A DNA stretch of 34,929 nt from a virus: positions 1 through 34,929 of IMG/VR virus record IMGVR_UViG_3300004097_000021. One strand, given 5' to 3'. Positions within the stretch are counted from its first letter, which is position 1; each line of letters begins with the position of its first letter. The position numbers and the translations under genes are program-made. Shown here piece by piece: positions 6,770 through 13,216 of the stretch. The notes under the pieces were generated by a model. The model made no database searches, had not been told where the DNA came from, and saw only the letters and a program-made list of their open reading frames with translations.

Positions 6770-7306
6770 TTATAAATGCGCCCATTTTCTCTTTTGGGCA
6801 ATGTGGGCAATTGTGCTTTTACTTATTCCAAACATACCAGCGATGGTACTGTAGGAATGCTCTTTTTCGGCCACAAGCTGCTTAATTTCAATAACTTGAG
6901 ACTCTGTTAGTTTTGCTGCTGGATTCTTTTCTCCAATAGGTCTTGGGACTAAACCCATCCTAAATGCGTGTAGAGCGTTTCCACTAGCACAAATCCATTC
7001 CAAGTTAGCTAATCTATTGTCATTTTTGATGCCGTTCATGTGGTTTATTTGAGGCAAATTATCAGGATTGGGGATAAATGCTATTCCAACAAGTCTATGC
7101 ACTTTAAAAAAATTTTTCTCCCTATTCTTATATAAAACAACAGTTTCATAACCCCTATTGGTGCTTGGACGTAAGAATTTGCCTTTAATATTTCTATGCC
7201 CATTCTTAAACTTTGAAGTCCTATCAAGGGAGCGGACTCTCCCCTGATTAGATACTTCATATAAACCTTCAAAACCTTTAACTGGCTTCCATATTTCTTT
7301 TGCCAT
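6770..7306 (-). CDS. NUMOD4/HNH homing endonuclease
   Basis: 178 residues with three recognisable parts: NUMOD4 at the N-terminus (about 4-30, EIWKPVKGFEGLYEVSNQG), an HNH nuclease core (VHRLVGIAFIPN...INHMNGIKNDNRLANLEW) and a C-terminal helix-turn-helix (about 132-172, LTESQVIEIK...SYSTIAGMFGISKSTIA) that would read the target DNA. Free-standing HNH genes of this kind nick or cut DNA of related phages and spread themselves. It starts at 7306, the last base of the exonuclease gene, and sits between exonuclease and ERF, a pair usually adjacent, so it is probably a later insertion. GAGGGGGG precedes the ATG. All domains look intact. Confidence 0.9.
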   Translation of the reverse strand: MAKEIWKPVKGFEGLYEVSNQGRVRSLDRTSKFKNGHRNIKGKFLRPSTNRGYETVVLYKNREKNFFKVHRLVGIAFIPNPDNLPQINHMNGIKNDNRLANLEWICASGNALHAFRMGLVPRPIGEKNPAAKLTESQVIEIKQLVAEKEHSYSTIAGMFGISKSTIAHIAQKRKWAHL

Positions 7307-8124
7307 TATAAACCCCCCTCAAGTTTCTGTTCTGCGGCCTCAAGCTCATAAATAGGAAGTTCTATGTCTACAACCTCATTAGAATATCCAAAGTCTTTAG
7401 AAGGCTTATCACTTGCTTTAAATTCTGCAAGATCAGTAAGGGCTGCCGCATATCTTTTTCTACCTGCTAATAATGACTGAGCATCTAACCTGTAAACACC
7501 AACAGCAAATGGAGCAGTTTTCTCAACAGCGATGAAGATAAAGTCATTAACTTGATCGGTTCCTTCTAAATTAACTGTGTCCATGTAATAGGCAGCTTGG
7601 AGGTGATAGTTAAACTTCATAATTGAGCGCATGAAGCCTTGTGGGGAGGCATCCAAAGTAGACTTGATATCAACTATAGTATTACCTTTTCTGTAATCTA
7701 AACGGCACTTTCTTTCGATATTTAAAGCATCTTTTGCAAAGTAACTCATCTCAGACTCGCCTCCACTTAGAAGGTTTTCCGTTACTGGATTATCTAGGAT
7801 TGCCTTGGCCATTTCATTGGCCTGCTTCCAGATGTCACTAGATACAATAGTCTTAAGTTCGGCTTCTTCCAAAAACTCAGCGTAAAGTGCTTTACCTGAC
7901 TTTGTTCTTCTATCTACTACTGGCTTTACAGCATAAGCATCTTCTACCGTTTCAGGCTCAAGAATTAGAGCGTGTAACAACTGACCTAATAAAAGAGCGT
8001 CAGTCTGCTCGAGTTTTTGATTCACAGCGTGGTAAACACTTTTCTTATCAATCGTCTTTAATGTAGTTGATCCTACTGCTGGTGAATTGTGATAATCTGC
8101 ATTACTAATTAGTCTTTTTGTCAT
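7306..8124 (-). CDS. RecE-like PD-(D/E)XK exonuclease
   Basis: 272 residues. It resembles the nuclease domain of RecE (exonuclease VIII) and related phage exonucleases that resect double-stranded DNA to give 3' tails for an annealing protein. Visible motifs: GQLLHALILEPE (47-58), an acidic stretch GGESEMSYF (121-129), RLDYR with Asp143, VDIK with Asp152 and Lys154 (the D...DxK metal site), and HLQAAYYMD (174-182), the usual QxxxY helix. Length fits a full domain. It is the first gene of the - strand operon; AAAGGAAAG lies before the ATG and a promoter candidate lies about 35-60 bases upstream. The downstream ERF gene is the expected partner. Confidence 0.85.
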   Translation of the reverse strand: MTKRLISNADYHNSPAVGSTTLKTIDKKSVYHAVNQKLEQTDALLLGQLLHALILEPETVEDAYAVKPVVDRRTKSGKALYAEFLEEAELKTIVSSDIWKQANEMAKAILDNPVTENLLSGGESEMSYFAKDALNIERKCRLDYRKGNTIVDIKSTLDASPQGFMRSIMKFNYHLQAAYYMDTVNLEGTDQVNDFIFIAVEKTAPFAVGVYRLDAQSLLAGRKRYAAALTDLAEFKASDKPSKDFGYSNEVVDIELPIYELEAAEQKLEGGL

Positions 8125-8156
8125 CTCATCTTTCCTTTGTTTGAGTTTATGAATCA

Positions 8157-8185
8157 GTCATATCAAGCTGAGTAAACGATTGCAA
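8157..8185 (-). promoter_or_regulatory. Candidate early promoter for the - strand operon
   Basis: On the - strand TTGCAA (8185-8180) and TATGAC (8162-8157) are 17 bases apart, a sigma70-like arrangement. The start point would fall near 8150, giving a leader of about 25 bases to the ATG at 8124. Not tested; AT-rich DNA gives chance matches. Confidence 0.45.
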
Positions 8186-8772
8186 TACTTTTTTTTAATT
8201 ATTATTTACTTGTAGCGTTAGATTTATTTTGGGCATAGTTACCCTTAAGATCAGAAGTTCATTGGCAGGATGTCGGCTGAAGCCGCCAATAACAAGTTAT
8301 GTAGCTGAGTAAGTAAGCTTTGCGATCCTACATTGCTTTCTATTAGTTATCACTCCACCTCCTAACTAATTTGTAGCAATTAATGTTTAGTTAAAGTTGT
8401 TTTTATTTTTACTATCCAGAGGGCCAGCCCCCCACTCTAGGGGCGTTAGGCCCGTCTATGATTTATTTATTGAAAATTATGTAGTTCTAAAATATTGTGC
8501 TGAATACGAAATGGAGAATATTAAACTAAAAGAAGAAAAGAATATATTATTACTCGAAGAAAATCTTTTTCCCCCTTACCACACGCTTCCCAGCCGTTCG
8601 CATGGAGCTTTCGCCGCTCACTGGGAGCATTTTATCGTTAGGTCACGAAAAGTCAAAAATCATAACCTTGCAATTATCAAACACTTACAAGCTTCACTCG
8701 ATACTTAAGGCCTAGTAATTATAGGGATTTTATGAAATATTTTTAGCTCAACTAAAAAAATAGGAGATGTGC
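8186..8772. other. Non-coding control region with GC-rich hairpins
   Basis: I see no convincing gene here. Three inverted repeats stand out from the AT-rich background. At 8261-8290, ATTGG...CCAAT encloses CGGCT-GA-AGCCG, with CAGGATGT bulged on one side. At 8421-8453, GGGCC...GGCCC encloses GCCCC...GGGGC. At 8585-8628, GCTTCCCAG...CTGGGAGC encloses GAGC...GCTC. The region lies between the - strand early operon and a + strand nuclease gene. Candidate contents are a small RNA, a replication origin or operators. A 103-codon frame at 8397-8708 runs through two of these structures and is probably not a gene. Confidence 0.55.
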
Positions 8773-9180
8773 ATGGATGATGTGATTTTAAATGGTTGCC
8801 CCTTTAAAGCAATAAAGAAATATGTTTTTTGGACGAGGGACATTGGCAATACCAAAACCCAATACGAAGTAGATTACTATGTCCCTGAGATTGGCCTAGC
8901 AATAGATCTAAAAGGCAGAGGTAATGCCTATATGAGAAGGGCATTGCTAAGACAAAAAGGCGTGAAGATTATGCTTCTAAACCCATCAGACCGCCCCAAT
9001 TGGAAAAGTATAGCTGAGAATATGCCTAAAGTAGAAGAATCCTTCAAAGACGAAGATAAGGACTTTAAAGGCAGAGAAGAACTATACCTTCAAGAAGAAA
9101 AACTCAAATATAATGGTTACGATATCGTCGAACCTAAAAGAAATATGACAGCAGCAGAAGCTTTAGATATGGCACAATAA
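8773..9180 (+). CDS. PD-(D/E)XK nuclease, possibly Holliday-junction resolvase-like
   Basis: 135 residues from the ATG at 8773, chosen because AGGAG (8762-8766) is correctly spaced; an ATG at 8767 would touch it. The segment YEVDYYVPEIGLAIDLKG carries Asp34, Asp45 and Lys47, matching the D-x(n)-(D/E)-x-K metal site of small PD-(D/E)XK nucleases such as T7 endonuclease I. A conserved-looking helix with arginines (YMRRALLRQKGVKIMLL) and NPSDRPNW follow. Such enzymes resolve branched DNA before packaging. The C-terminal 50 residues are charged and helical. The gene stands alone on the + strand within the early region, ending at a bidirectional terminator. A restriction-like or other nuclease role is not excluded. 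Confidence 0.65.
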   Translation: MDDVILNGCPFKAIKKYVFWTRDIGNTKTQYEVDYYVPEIGLAIDLKGRGNAYMRRALLRQKGVKIMLLNPSDRPNWKSIAENMPKVEESFKDEDKDFKGREELYLQEEKLKYNGYDIVEPKRNMTAAEALDMAQ

Positions 9181-9185
9181 AAAAA

Positions 9186-9204
9186 GGGGAGCAAAAAACT
9201 CCCC
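9186..9204. terminator. Bidirectional rho-independent terminator
   Basis: GGGGAG, loop CAAAAAA, CTCCCC, followed by TCTTTC on the + strand and preceded by a run of A that gives a U-tract on the - strand. It sits six bases after the + strand nuclease stop and 30 bases before the end of the convergent - strand gene at 9234, so it can serve both. Confidence 0.8.
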
Positions 9205-9233
9205 TCTTTCGTCTAACTACAATAACAAATATT

Positions 9234-9449
9234 CTAGTGGTGGGTAATGTATTCTAATTGATCGTCGGCGATTAGGTCAAGAAGCTCGCAATTATCACAA
9301 CCAAAAAAAGCAAGATCATCAGCAGTTTCTAGCTCTAGCTCTTTTCTGATTCCGCAACACTCGCACACATCAGATTCACATTCAGCCTGAAGCAAGTTGT
9401 GTCTAATTAGGTATTCTGTCTCAATTTGGTTAAATTCTAAAAAACTCAT
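9234..9449 (-). CDS. Small acidic zinc-ribbon-like protein
   Basis: 71 residues from the ATG at 9449, which directly follows a hairpin holding the AGGAG Shine-Dalgarno sequence; the longer frame from 9482 lacks a site. Cysteine pairs CECC (29/32) and CDNC (51/54) can bind one zinc. The protein is strongly acidic, unlike the basic ribbon protein at 5464-5679, so it may bind a protein rather than nucleic acid. It follows another zinc-ribbon gene with the same start architecture and ends at a shared terminator. No family recognised. Confidence 0.7.
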   Translation of the reverse strand: MSFLEFNQIETEYLIRHNLLQAECESDVCECCGIRKELELETADDLAFFGCDNCELLDLIADDQLEYITHH

Positions 9450-9465
9450 AATAACTCCTATTATT
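9450..9465 (-). promoter_or_regulatory. Shine-Dalgarno hairpin, candidate CsrA site (copy 2)
   Basis: On the - strand: AATAA, loop TAGGAG, TTATT, then ATG at once. Five perfect pairs. The loop is identical to the other copies while the stem differs from copy 1 at two positions with pairing kept. Confidence 0.7.
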
Positions 9466-9471
9466 AATATG

Positions 9472-9630
9472 TTAAGCGTCAATATCTCTTAAATCTTCTA
9501 AACAACAATCTTGGCAAATAAAGCCATTGTGGTGTCTTGAGTAGTAAAGATCATTATGTTCTGATTTACAGTAAGGGCATGCTTTAGGTACTGCGGTGAT
9601 TTGTAATGCTTCTAATTCAAATTCATTCAT
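9472..9630 (-). CDS. 52-residue zinc-ribbon protein
   Basis: The frame runs from ATG at 9630-9628 to TAA at 9474-9472, which is 22 bases before the next start. Cysteine pairs CPYC (18/21) and CQDCC (39/42) frame a His/Tyr-rich middle (YYSRHHNGF), a compact zinc ribbon. The ATG directly follows the strongest of the four Shine-Dalgarno hairpins. The two start and stop junctions, the ribosome-binding site and the metal motif together make this a solid gene despite its size. The next gene has the same start architecture and is also zinc-ribbon-like, suggesting one short operon. Confidence 0.7.
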   Translation of the reverse strand: MNEFELEALQITAVPKACPYCKSEHNDLYYSRHHNGFICQDCCLEDLRDIDA

Positions 9631-9648
9631 ACTTAACTCCTATTAAGT
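9631..9648 (-). promoter_or_regulatory. Shine-Dalgarno hairpin, candidate CsrA site (copy 3)
   Basis: On the - strand: ACTTAA, loop TAGGAG, TTAAGT, then ATG at once. Six perfect pairs, the longest stem of the set, with an extra pair inserted relative to copy 1. Confidence 0.75.
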
Positions 9649-9677
9649 TGTTTCTTGTAAGAGTACACTATCTAAAT

Positions 9678-9703
9678 AAAAAAGGGCCGTCAATAGACAG
9701 CCC
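9678..9703 (-). terminator. Rho-independent terminator after the gene at 9730-9963
   Basis: On the - strand GGGCTGTC, loop TATT, GACGGCCC, then six U. The stem is eight pairs with one G-U. It lies 26 bases past the stop of the 77-residue gene and 30 bases before the hairpin of the next gene, so that next gene needs its own promoter or readthrough. Confidence 0.7.
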
Positions 9704-9729
9704 CAAAAAAAATAAACTTTTTTACTTTT

Positions 9730-9963
9730 TTACTTATAAGATGAGAAGTTAAGAAGTAAAGCATCAAGAGCTTCTAATTTGGCCGAATAATCTGCAATTT
9801 GTTTTGAATAGTAAGAAGCGTCATCATTCCAGCCATGCTCTTTGATGATTTCGTTTAACCTTTTTGAGTAATTAGCAAGAAAGCTCTCATAAACCTCATA
9901 AGCTAATTGAGCTTGGACTGTTTGGTTTGTACTGTTTGATGTAGGGGATTTTTGTAGTTTCAT
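9730..9963 (-). CDS. Hypothetical helical protein, first gene right of the early region
   Basis: 77 residues, ATG at 9963 one base after a Shine-Dalgarno hairpin like those at 9450 and 9631. After a polar Ser/Thr/Asn/Gln-rich N-terminus, two likely helices follow (QAQLAYEVYESFLANYSKRLNEII and SYYSKQIADYSAKLEALDALLL) with heptad-like spacing, so a coiled coil is possible. No cysteine or membrane segment. It is divergent from the HTH-terminase operon across about 100 bases and ends at its own terminator. Function unknown. Confidence 0.7.
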   Translation of the reverse strand: MKLQKSPTSNSTNQTVQAQLAYEVYESFLANYSKRLNEIIKEHGWNDDASYYSKQIADYSAKLEALDALLLNFSSYK

Positions 9964-9964
9964 T

Positions 9965-9978
9965 CTAACTCCTATTAG
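9965..9978 (-). promoter_or_regulatory. Shine-Dalgarno hairpin, candidate CsrA site (copy 4)
   Basis: On the - strand: CTAA, loop TAGGAG, TTAG, one unpaired A, then ATG. Four pairs; an A-A mismatch replaces the outer pair found in copy 1. This is the weakest of the four. Confidence 0.55.
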
Positions 9979-10063
9979 TAATGATTAACGTTTGTTTGAC
10001 AACGCATATTCGCTTTGCCTTTCTGATTATTTTAAACCATACTTTAGATGGGATTGCAACATT
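9979..10063. promoter_or_regulatory. Divergent promoter region between early and packaging operons
   Basis: For the - strand, TTGCAA (10059-10054) and TAAAAT (10034-10029) lie 19 bases apart; TTGTCA at 10003-9998 is another -35 candidate. For the + strand, TTGACA at 9996-10001 is a perfect -35 hexamer but the best -10 (GATTAT, 10025-10030) is too far. An operator for the adjacent HTH protein could lie here; I see no clear dyad. Confidence 0.35.
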
Positions 10064-10474
10064 ATGAGCGAAAAAGGTTTAAAAAAAAATTGGAAGTATA
10101 AATGCGATTGGCAAAGCAATTTTATTTCTAATGTAGAACACGTTATCAAGTGTTTAGGTATCTCAAAGAGGGAACTAAGTCGGGATACAGGGCGTAATTG
10201 TACGTATTGGAACGACGTAATATCGCAGAATAGGGCAATAACATTGCATCAAGCCGTAAATATTTCTTTGGTTTTAGACTTCTTGGTTGATGATCTTATA
10301 AAGAATCCAGAAGTATTTGAGGATACTGCCTCAAAAAAGATAGATAAATGGCAGGAAAGGATGAAAGCTAGTGAAAGACAAAGAATCAGAATCGAAATTA
10401 AAAAAAGAGCCTACGAGAAGGAAAAACGTGGGTGTAAAGGCAAGCAGAAAACGATTCAACCCTCAACAGTTTGA
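10064..10474 (+). CDS. XRE-like helix-turn-helix DNA-binding protein
   Basis: 136 residues from the ATG at 10064; a TTG at 9992 is an earlier alternative but would place the divergent promoter region in the gene. Residues about 20-75 (NVEHVIKCLGISKRELSRDTG.....WNDVISQNRAITLHQAVNISLVLD) follow the five-helix XRE/Cro pattern, including the LGISKRELSR turn. The C-terminal third is very basic (KKRAYEKEKRGCKGKQK) and may wrap DNA. The start of the small terminase gene lies inside its 3' end. It could be a repressor of the divergent early gene or a packaging-associated DNA-binding protein. No strong ribosome-binding site is seen. Confidence 0.6.
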   Translation: MSEKGLKKNWKYKCDWQSNFISNVEHVIKCLGISKRELSRDTGRNCTYWNDVISQNRAITLHQAVNISLVLDFLVDDLIKNPEVFEDTASKKIDKWQERMKASERQRIRIEIKKRAYEKEKRGCKGKQKTIQPSTV

Positions 10475-10841
10475 AAGGCTTTGCTCTATCCAATGCACAG
10501 GTAACGAGATTGCTCACGTATTAGGTTATAGGAGAGAGACTCTCCAAAACATATGTAAAGAGCATTACGGAAAGCCTCTAGGTGAATGTATAAAGGAGTT
10601 CTCTGCCTACGGTATAGCCTCTCTTAAAAGAGCGCAATGGGAGAAGGCAATTGATGAAGGCTCAGAAAAGATGATGATTCATTTAGGTAAGCACTATGCA
10701 GACCAAAAAGACCAAGTGGAGGTTCTTACTAAGGTTCAGGTTGAGCAGTTATTTGGGCAAAAGTCAGATATTGAGATTGAGAGCGCTATAAAAGAGCTAG
10801 ATTTAACCCCTGAGCAAATAGAGTCTATAAATGATACGTGA
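10371..10841 (+). CDS. terS: Terminase small subunit
   Basis: 156 residues if GTG at 10371 is used; a GTG at 10428 with AAGGA five bases upstream is at least as likely and would shorten the overlap with the HTH gene to 47 bases. A basic N-terminus leads to a helix-turn-helix (FERLCSIQCTGNEIAHVLGYRRETLQNICKEH), then IASLKRAQWEKAIDEGSEKMMIHLGKHYADQKD, a pattern I know from phage small terminases, followed by an acidic C-terminus. The small subunit recognises the pac or cos site and loads the large subunit. Two short genes separate it from the large subunit, which is less usual. Confidence 0.75.
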   Translation: MKDKESESKLKKEPTRRKNVGVKASRKRFNPQQFERLCSIQCTGNEIAHVLGYRRETLQNICKEHYGKPLGECIKEFSAYGIASLKRAQWEKAIDEGSEKMMIHLGKHYADQKDQVEVLTKVQVEQLFGQKSDIEIESAIKELDLTPEQIESINDT

Positions 10842-11247
10842 TTGGAACCTTAACGATTTAGACTTTATCTATCACTCTTGGATCAAGAGCAGTAGGGACA
10901 CTAACCCAATGTGGAGAGGTGTACCAAGCTCCATTTACTGCCCACAAGTGGAAAAGAGGATCAAAACGGTACTAAACAAATATACTACAAGAATAAGCAT
11001 ATATGGGGATGAATCAGGTCTTATCCTTTCTTATTTGGTATATGAGGAACTCTCAAAGGGTAATGTCTACCATTATGCCTATACAAAGGGAAAGCTACGT
11101 AAAAAGGGCATTATGAGCTTATTAATCGAAGCAAGCAAACCAAAAGAAGTCAGTATTTACACTCACTCAACAAATAAAGCTAAGAAGCTATTAAAACAAA
11201 GCAAAGTTATAATATTTAACCCTTTTCTATTTTTGGAGGAAGAATGA
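10831..11247 (+). CDS. GNAT-like acetyltransferase
   Basis: 138 residues, ATG at 10831 overlapping the small-terminase stop by 11 bases. The N-terminus (MIRDWNLNDLDFIYHSWIKSS) looks like the first strand and helix of GNAT folds. Residues about 53-70 (TRISIYGDESGLILSYLVYE) fit the central strands, and YTKGKLRKKGIMSLLIEAS fits the cofactor-binding motif A, here K-x-x-x-x-x-G rather than the classical Q/RxxGxG/A. The rest (KEVSIYTHSTNKAKKLLKQ) fits the last strand and helix. The weakened motif leaves activity open. GNAT-like genes occur next to terminases in other phages, possibly acting on virion or host proteins. Confidence 0.55.
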   Translation: MIRDWNLNDLDFIYHSWIKSSRDTNPMWRGVPSSIYCPQVEKRIKTVLNKYTTRISIYGDESGLILSYLVYEELSKGNVYHYAYTKGKLRKKGIMSLLIEASKPKEVSIYTHSTNKAKKLLKQSKVIIFNPFLFLEEE

Positions 11248-11612
11248 TACACGCAATTAGATGCTATCAGCCTGTTAATATTCCAGGACGCACTTCGTTA
11301 AACATGGTGAGTATAAAGCAATTACCTGACCTATTGGAAATAATAAGAGCAGAAGGCGGTTTTGTTATTATGGGTAAATGGAACGCACTTTGGGGCGATA
11401 AGAGAGAGCTTTTTAATATCTTTGTACCAGATGCAAATGTGCAATATGCTTACATTACTGACATTCACGATACCAAGATTAAGGAAATGACTTACAATGC
11501 AAGCAAATTCACATTAACAGAGCTTAAGTCATTAGCTAAAGCTAGAGGTGTAGAAACATCGGGCAAAACTAAGAATGATCTAGTAAACGAGTTGAACGCA
11601 CTTGGATTTTAA
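11244..11612 (+). CDS. SAP/HeH-motif protein
   Basis: 122 residues, ATG at 11244 with GGAGGAAG directly upstream, four-base overlap with the previous gene. The C-terminal ~33 residues (FTLTELKSLAKARGVETSG, then KTKNDLVNELNAL) are a SAP or HeH-type helix-extended-helix motif, usually DNA-binding. The N-terminal ~80 residues (GFVIMGKWNALWGDKRELFN) are beta-rich and not recognised. It lies between small and large terminase, so a link to packaging or to the DNA end is plausible but inferred from position. Confidence 0.6.
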   Translation: MIHAIRCYQPVNIPGRTSLNMVSIKQLPDLLEIIRAEGGFVIMGKWNALWGDKRELFNIFVPDANVQYAYITDIHDTKIKEMTYNASKFTLTELKSLAKARGVETSGKTKNDLVNELNALGF

Positions 11613-13035
11613 AAGATTAACCCCAGCACAAAAAATGCTTATTCTGGAGGCAAAGAAAAGAGGCATCATCAAACCTCATGTTTCCAATTATCGTCATGGA
11701 GACTTTGTAAGACAAAATGCCTACCTAGATGCCAGAAGTACAGCTAGGCATAGGGCCGCACTCTGTACCAGAAGGGCAGGAAAGTCCATGGGCGAAGCTA
11801 TAGATATGTTAGAGGTCGGAACTCTATTCCCTAATAGCAGACAAGTTTATGGAGGTCTTACAGTATCAACAGTCTTTGACATTATTTGGGATATCTTCCT
11901 AGAGCTAGACGAAGAATACAAAATAGGCATAAAGCCCTTAAAGGCTGATTATAAAATCATCATGCCCAATAAAACCCAGATACAGCTTTTTGGATTGGAT
12001 GCTAGTCAAAAGCAAATGAGAAAGATCCTCGGTAGAAAGCTAAGAAAGGCCACAATAGATGAAGCAGGTTCAATCACAACAGGATTAGAGAAGATTGTTA
12101 AGCAGGCAATTAACCCAGCTCTAGCAGATTTAAGGCCATATTCATGGCTCAGCCTAATTGGTACACCTGAGAATATTCCTAATACATATTTTGAAAAGGT
12201 GACTACAGGCAATGACCTCGATATCGGGTGGAGTATCCATAGTTGGACTGCCTACGAAAATCCTTTTATGAAAAACCAATGGACTGAAGAAGTCGCTGAA
12301 ATGAAGGCAAATAACCCAGAAGTGGTAAATGCTTCATGGTTTAAAACCCACTATTTGGGTCAATGGTGTACTGATGAAGAAATGCTTATCATCAACTTCA
12401 AAGAAAGCAGAGATTATGTAACAGAGTTTAATAAGAATAATGAGTTTGATTGGTATCACATACTAGGCGTGGATATTGGATACAACGATGCCACCGCATT
12501 TGTAGTTTTAATAACTAGCCCTTACTCAGACACCTCTTACATCGTGGAAGCCTTTAAACAGGAAGAAATGGACTTCACAGATGTAGCTAACACCATCAAA
12601 GCAATATGCTCAAGATACCCTATTGACTACAGGGTAATAGATGGCGCTAACAAACAGGGCGTGCAAGAAATCATTAACAGGCATGGGATTCAATTAGAAA
12701 GCGCTGAAAAGCAAGATAAGAATATACATTTAAGACTTTTAAATGATGACTTGAAGATGGGAAAGGTGAAGCTGGTAAGAAATAAAACTGAAGCTCTAGC
12801 AGATGAATGGAAGGCGCTTGTCTGGAAAGATGAGATGAAAGAAAAAGAGGATGATAGATGTCAAAACCACTTATCTGATGCTGCCCTATATGCTTGGAGA
12901 AAATCATTACACTTTATAGGACTCAAGATGAAAGAACCGCATAAACTCCATAGCTATGAAAAACAGCTAGAATGGGAAAAAGAAGAAATGAAGCAATTAG
13001 AGCGTGAAAAAGAGGAAATGGGATTTTTATGGTAA
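11602..13035 (+). CDS. terL: Terminase large subunit
   Basis: 477 residues, the packaging ATPase and nuclease. Walker A is RRAGKS (57-62), Walker B is ATIDEAG with Asp153-Glu154. The coupling region follows at SLIGTP (184-189). The RNase H-like nuclease begins at GVDIGYNDATAF with Asp291, and includes VIDGAN (Asp347) and HLSDAALYA (Asp426), so the metal triad looks complete. The C-terminus is a charged helix (EKQLEWEKEEMKQLEREKEEM). The first possible start is TTG at 11602, overlapping the SAP gene by 11 bases with no strong ribosome-binding site; ATG at 11635 is an alternative. A 59-residue gene begins inside the last codons. Confidence 0.95.
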   Translation: MDFKRLTPAQKMLILEAKKRGIIKPHVSNYRHGDFVRQNAYLDARSTARHRAALCTRRAGKSMGEAIDMLEVGTLFPNSRQVYGGLTVSTVFDIIWDIFLELDEEYKIGIKPLKADYKIIMPNKTQIQLFGLDASQKQMRKILGRKLRKATIDEAGSITTGLEKIVKQAINPALADLRPYSWLSLIGTPENIPNTYFEKVTTGNDLDIGWSIHSWTAYENPFMKNQWTEEVAEMKANNPEVVNASWFKTHYLGQWCTDEEMLIINFKESRDYVTEFNKNNEFDWYHILGVDIGYNDATAFVVLITSPYSDTSYIVEAFKQEEMDFTDVANTIKAICSRYPIDYRVIDGANKQGVQEIINRHGIQLESAEKQDKNIHLRLLNDDLKMGKVKLVRNKTEALADEWKALVWKDEMKEKEDDRCQNHLSDAALYAWRKSLHFIGLKMKEPHKLHSYEKQLEWEKEEMKQLEREKEEMGFLW

Positions 13036-13208
13036 CACCAAAAGAATTAACAGAGTTGGCAGAAGTTTGTATTAAGTTTGGAATCCAGCACATGAAAACA
13101 CCAGAGCTGGAGATAATGATTAATCCTTCTTTACAGCAGGGTCAACAGTTAGCTTTAAAACAGATGAGTAAAGCAGAGCTAGAAGAATTAATGTATGCAA
13201 GTACCTGA
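13029..13208 (+). CDS. Small hypothetical protein overlapping the large terminase end
   Basis: 59 residues from ATG at 13029 (within the terminase stop region, ATGGTAA) to TGA at 13206-13208. GAGGAAATGGGA lies upstream. The product looks helical (TPKELTELAEVCIKFGIQHM; LALKQMSKAELEELMYAST) with a Gln-rich middle. The overlap and ribosome-binding site support it; no family recognised. It ends just before a hairpin and a new promoter candidate, so it is the last gene of the packaging unit. Confidence 0.6.
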   Translation: MVTPKELTELAEVCIKFGIQHMKTPELEIMINPSLQQGQQLALKQMSKAELEELMYAST

Positions 13209-13216
13209 TTAAAAGA

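Noticed and set aside
6732-6775. Fifth CsrA-type hairpin before the ERF gene (TAGGAG upstream of 6757)
   Set aside because: The loop sequence is present but the flanks (ATAA and AAAA) do not pair, so the structural signature is absent.
8421-8650. Integron attC-like sequence (GGGGCGTTAGGC and a later CGTTAGGTC)
   Set aside because: Only GTTAGGY-type half-sites are present; the matching R'' sites and the usual attC layout are missing, and there is no integrase or cassette gene.
8397-8708. 103-codon + strand open frame
   Set aside because: It runs through two GC-rich hairpins, has no good ribosome-binding site, shows an odd mixed composition and matches no family I know. More likely chance or structured RNA.
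10064-10474. Lysogeny repressor
   Set aside because: An XRE-like HTH alone is weak evidence; no integrase, attachment site, Cro partner or operator array is visible here.
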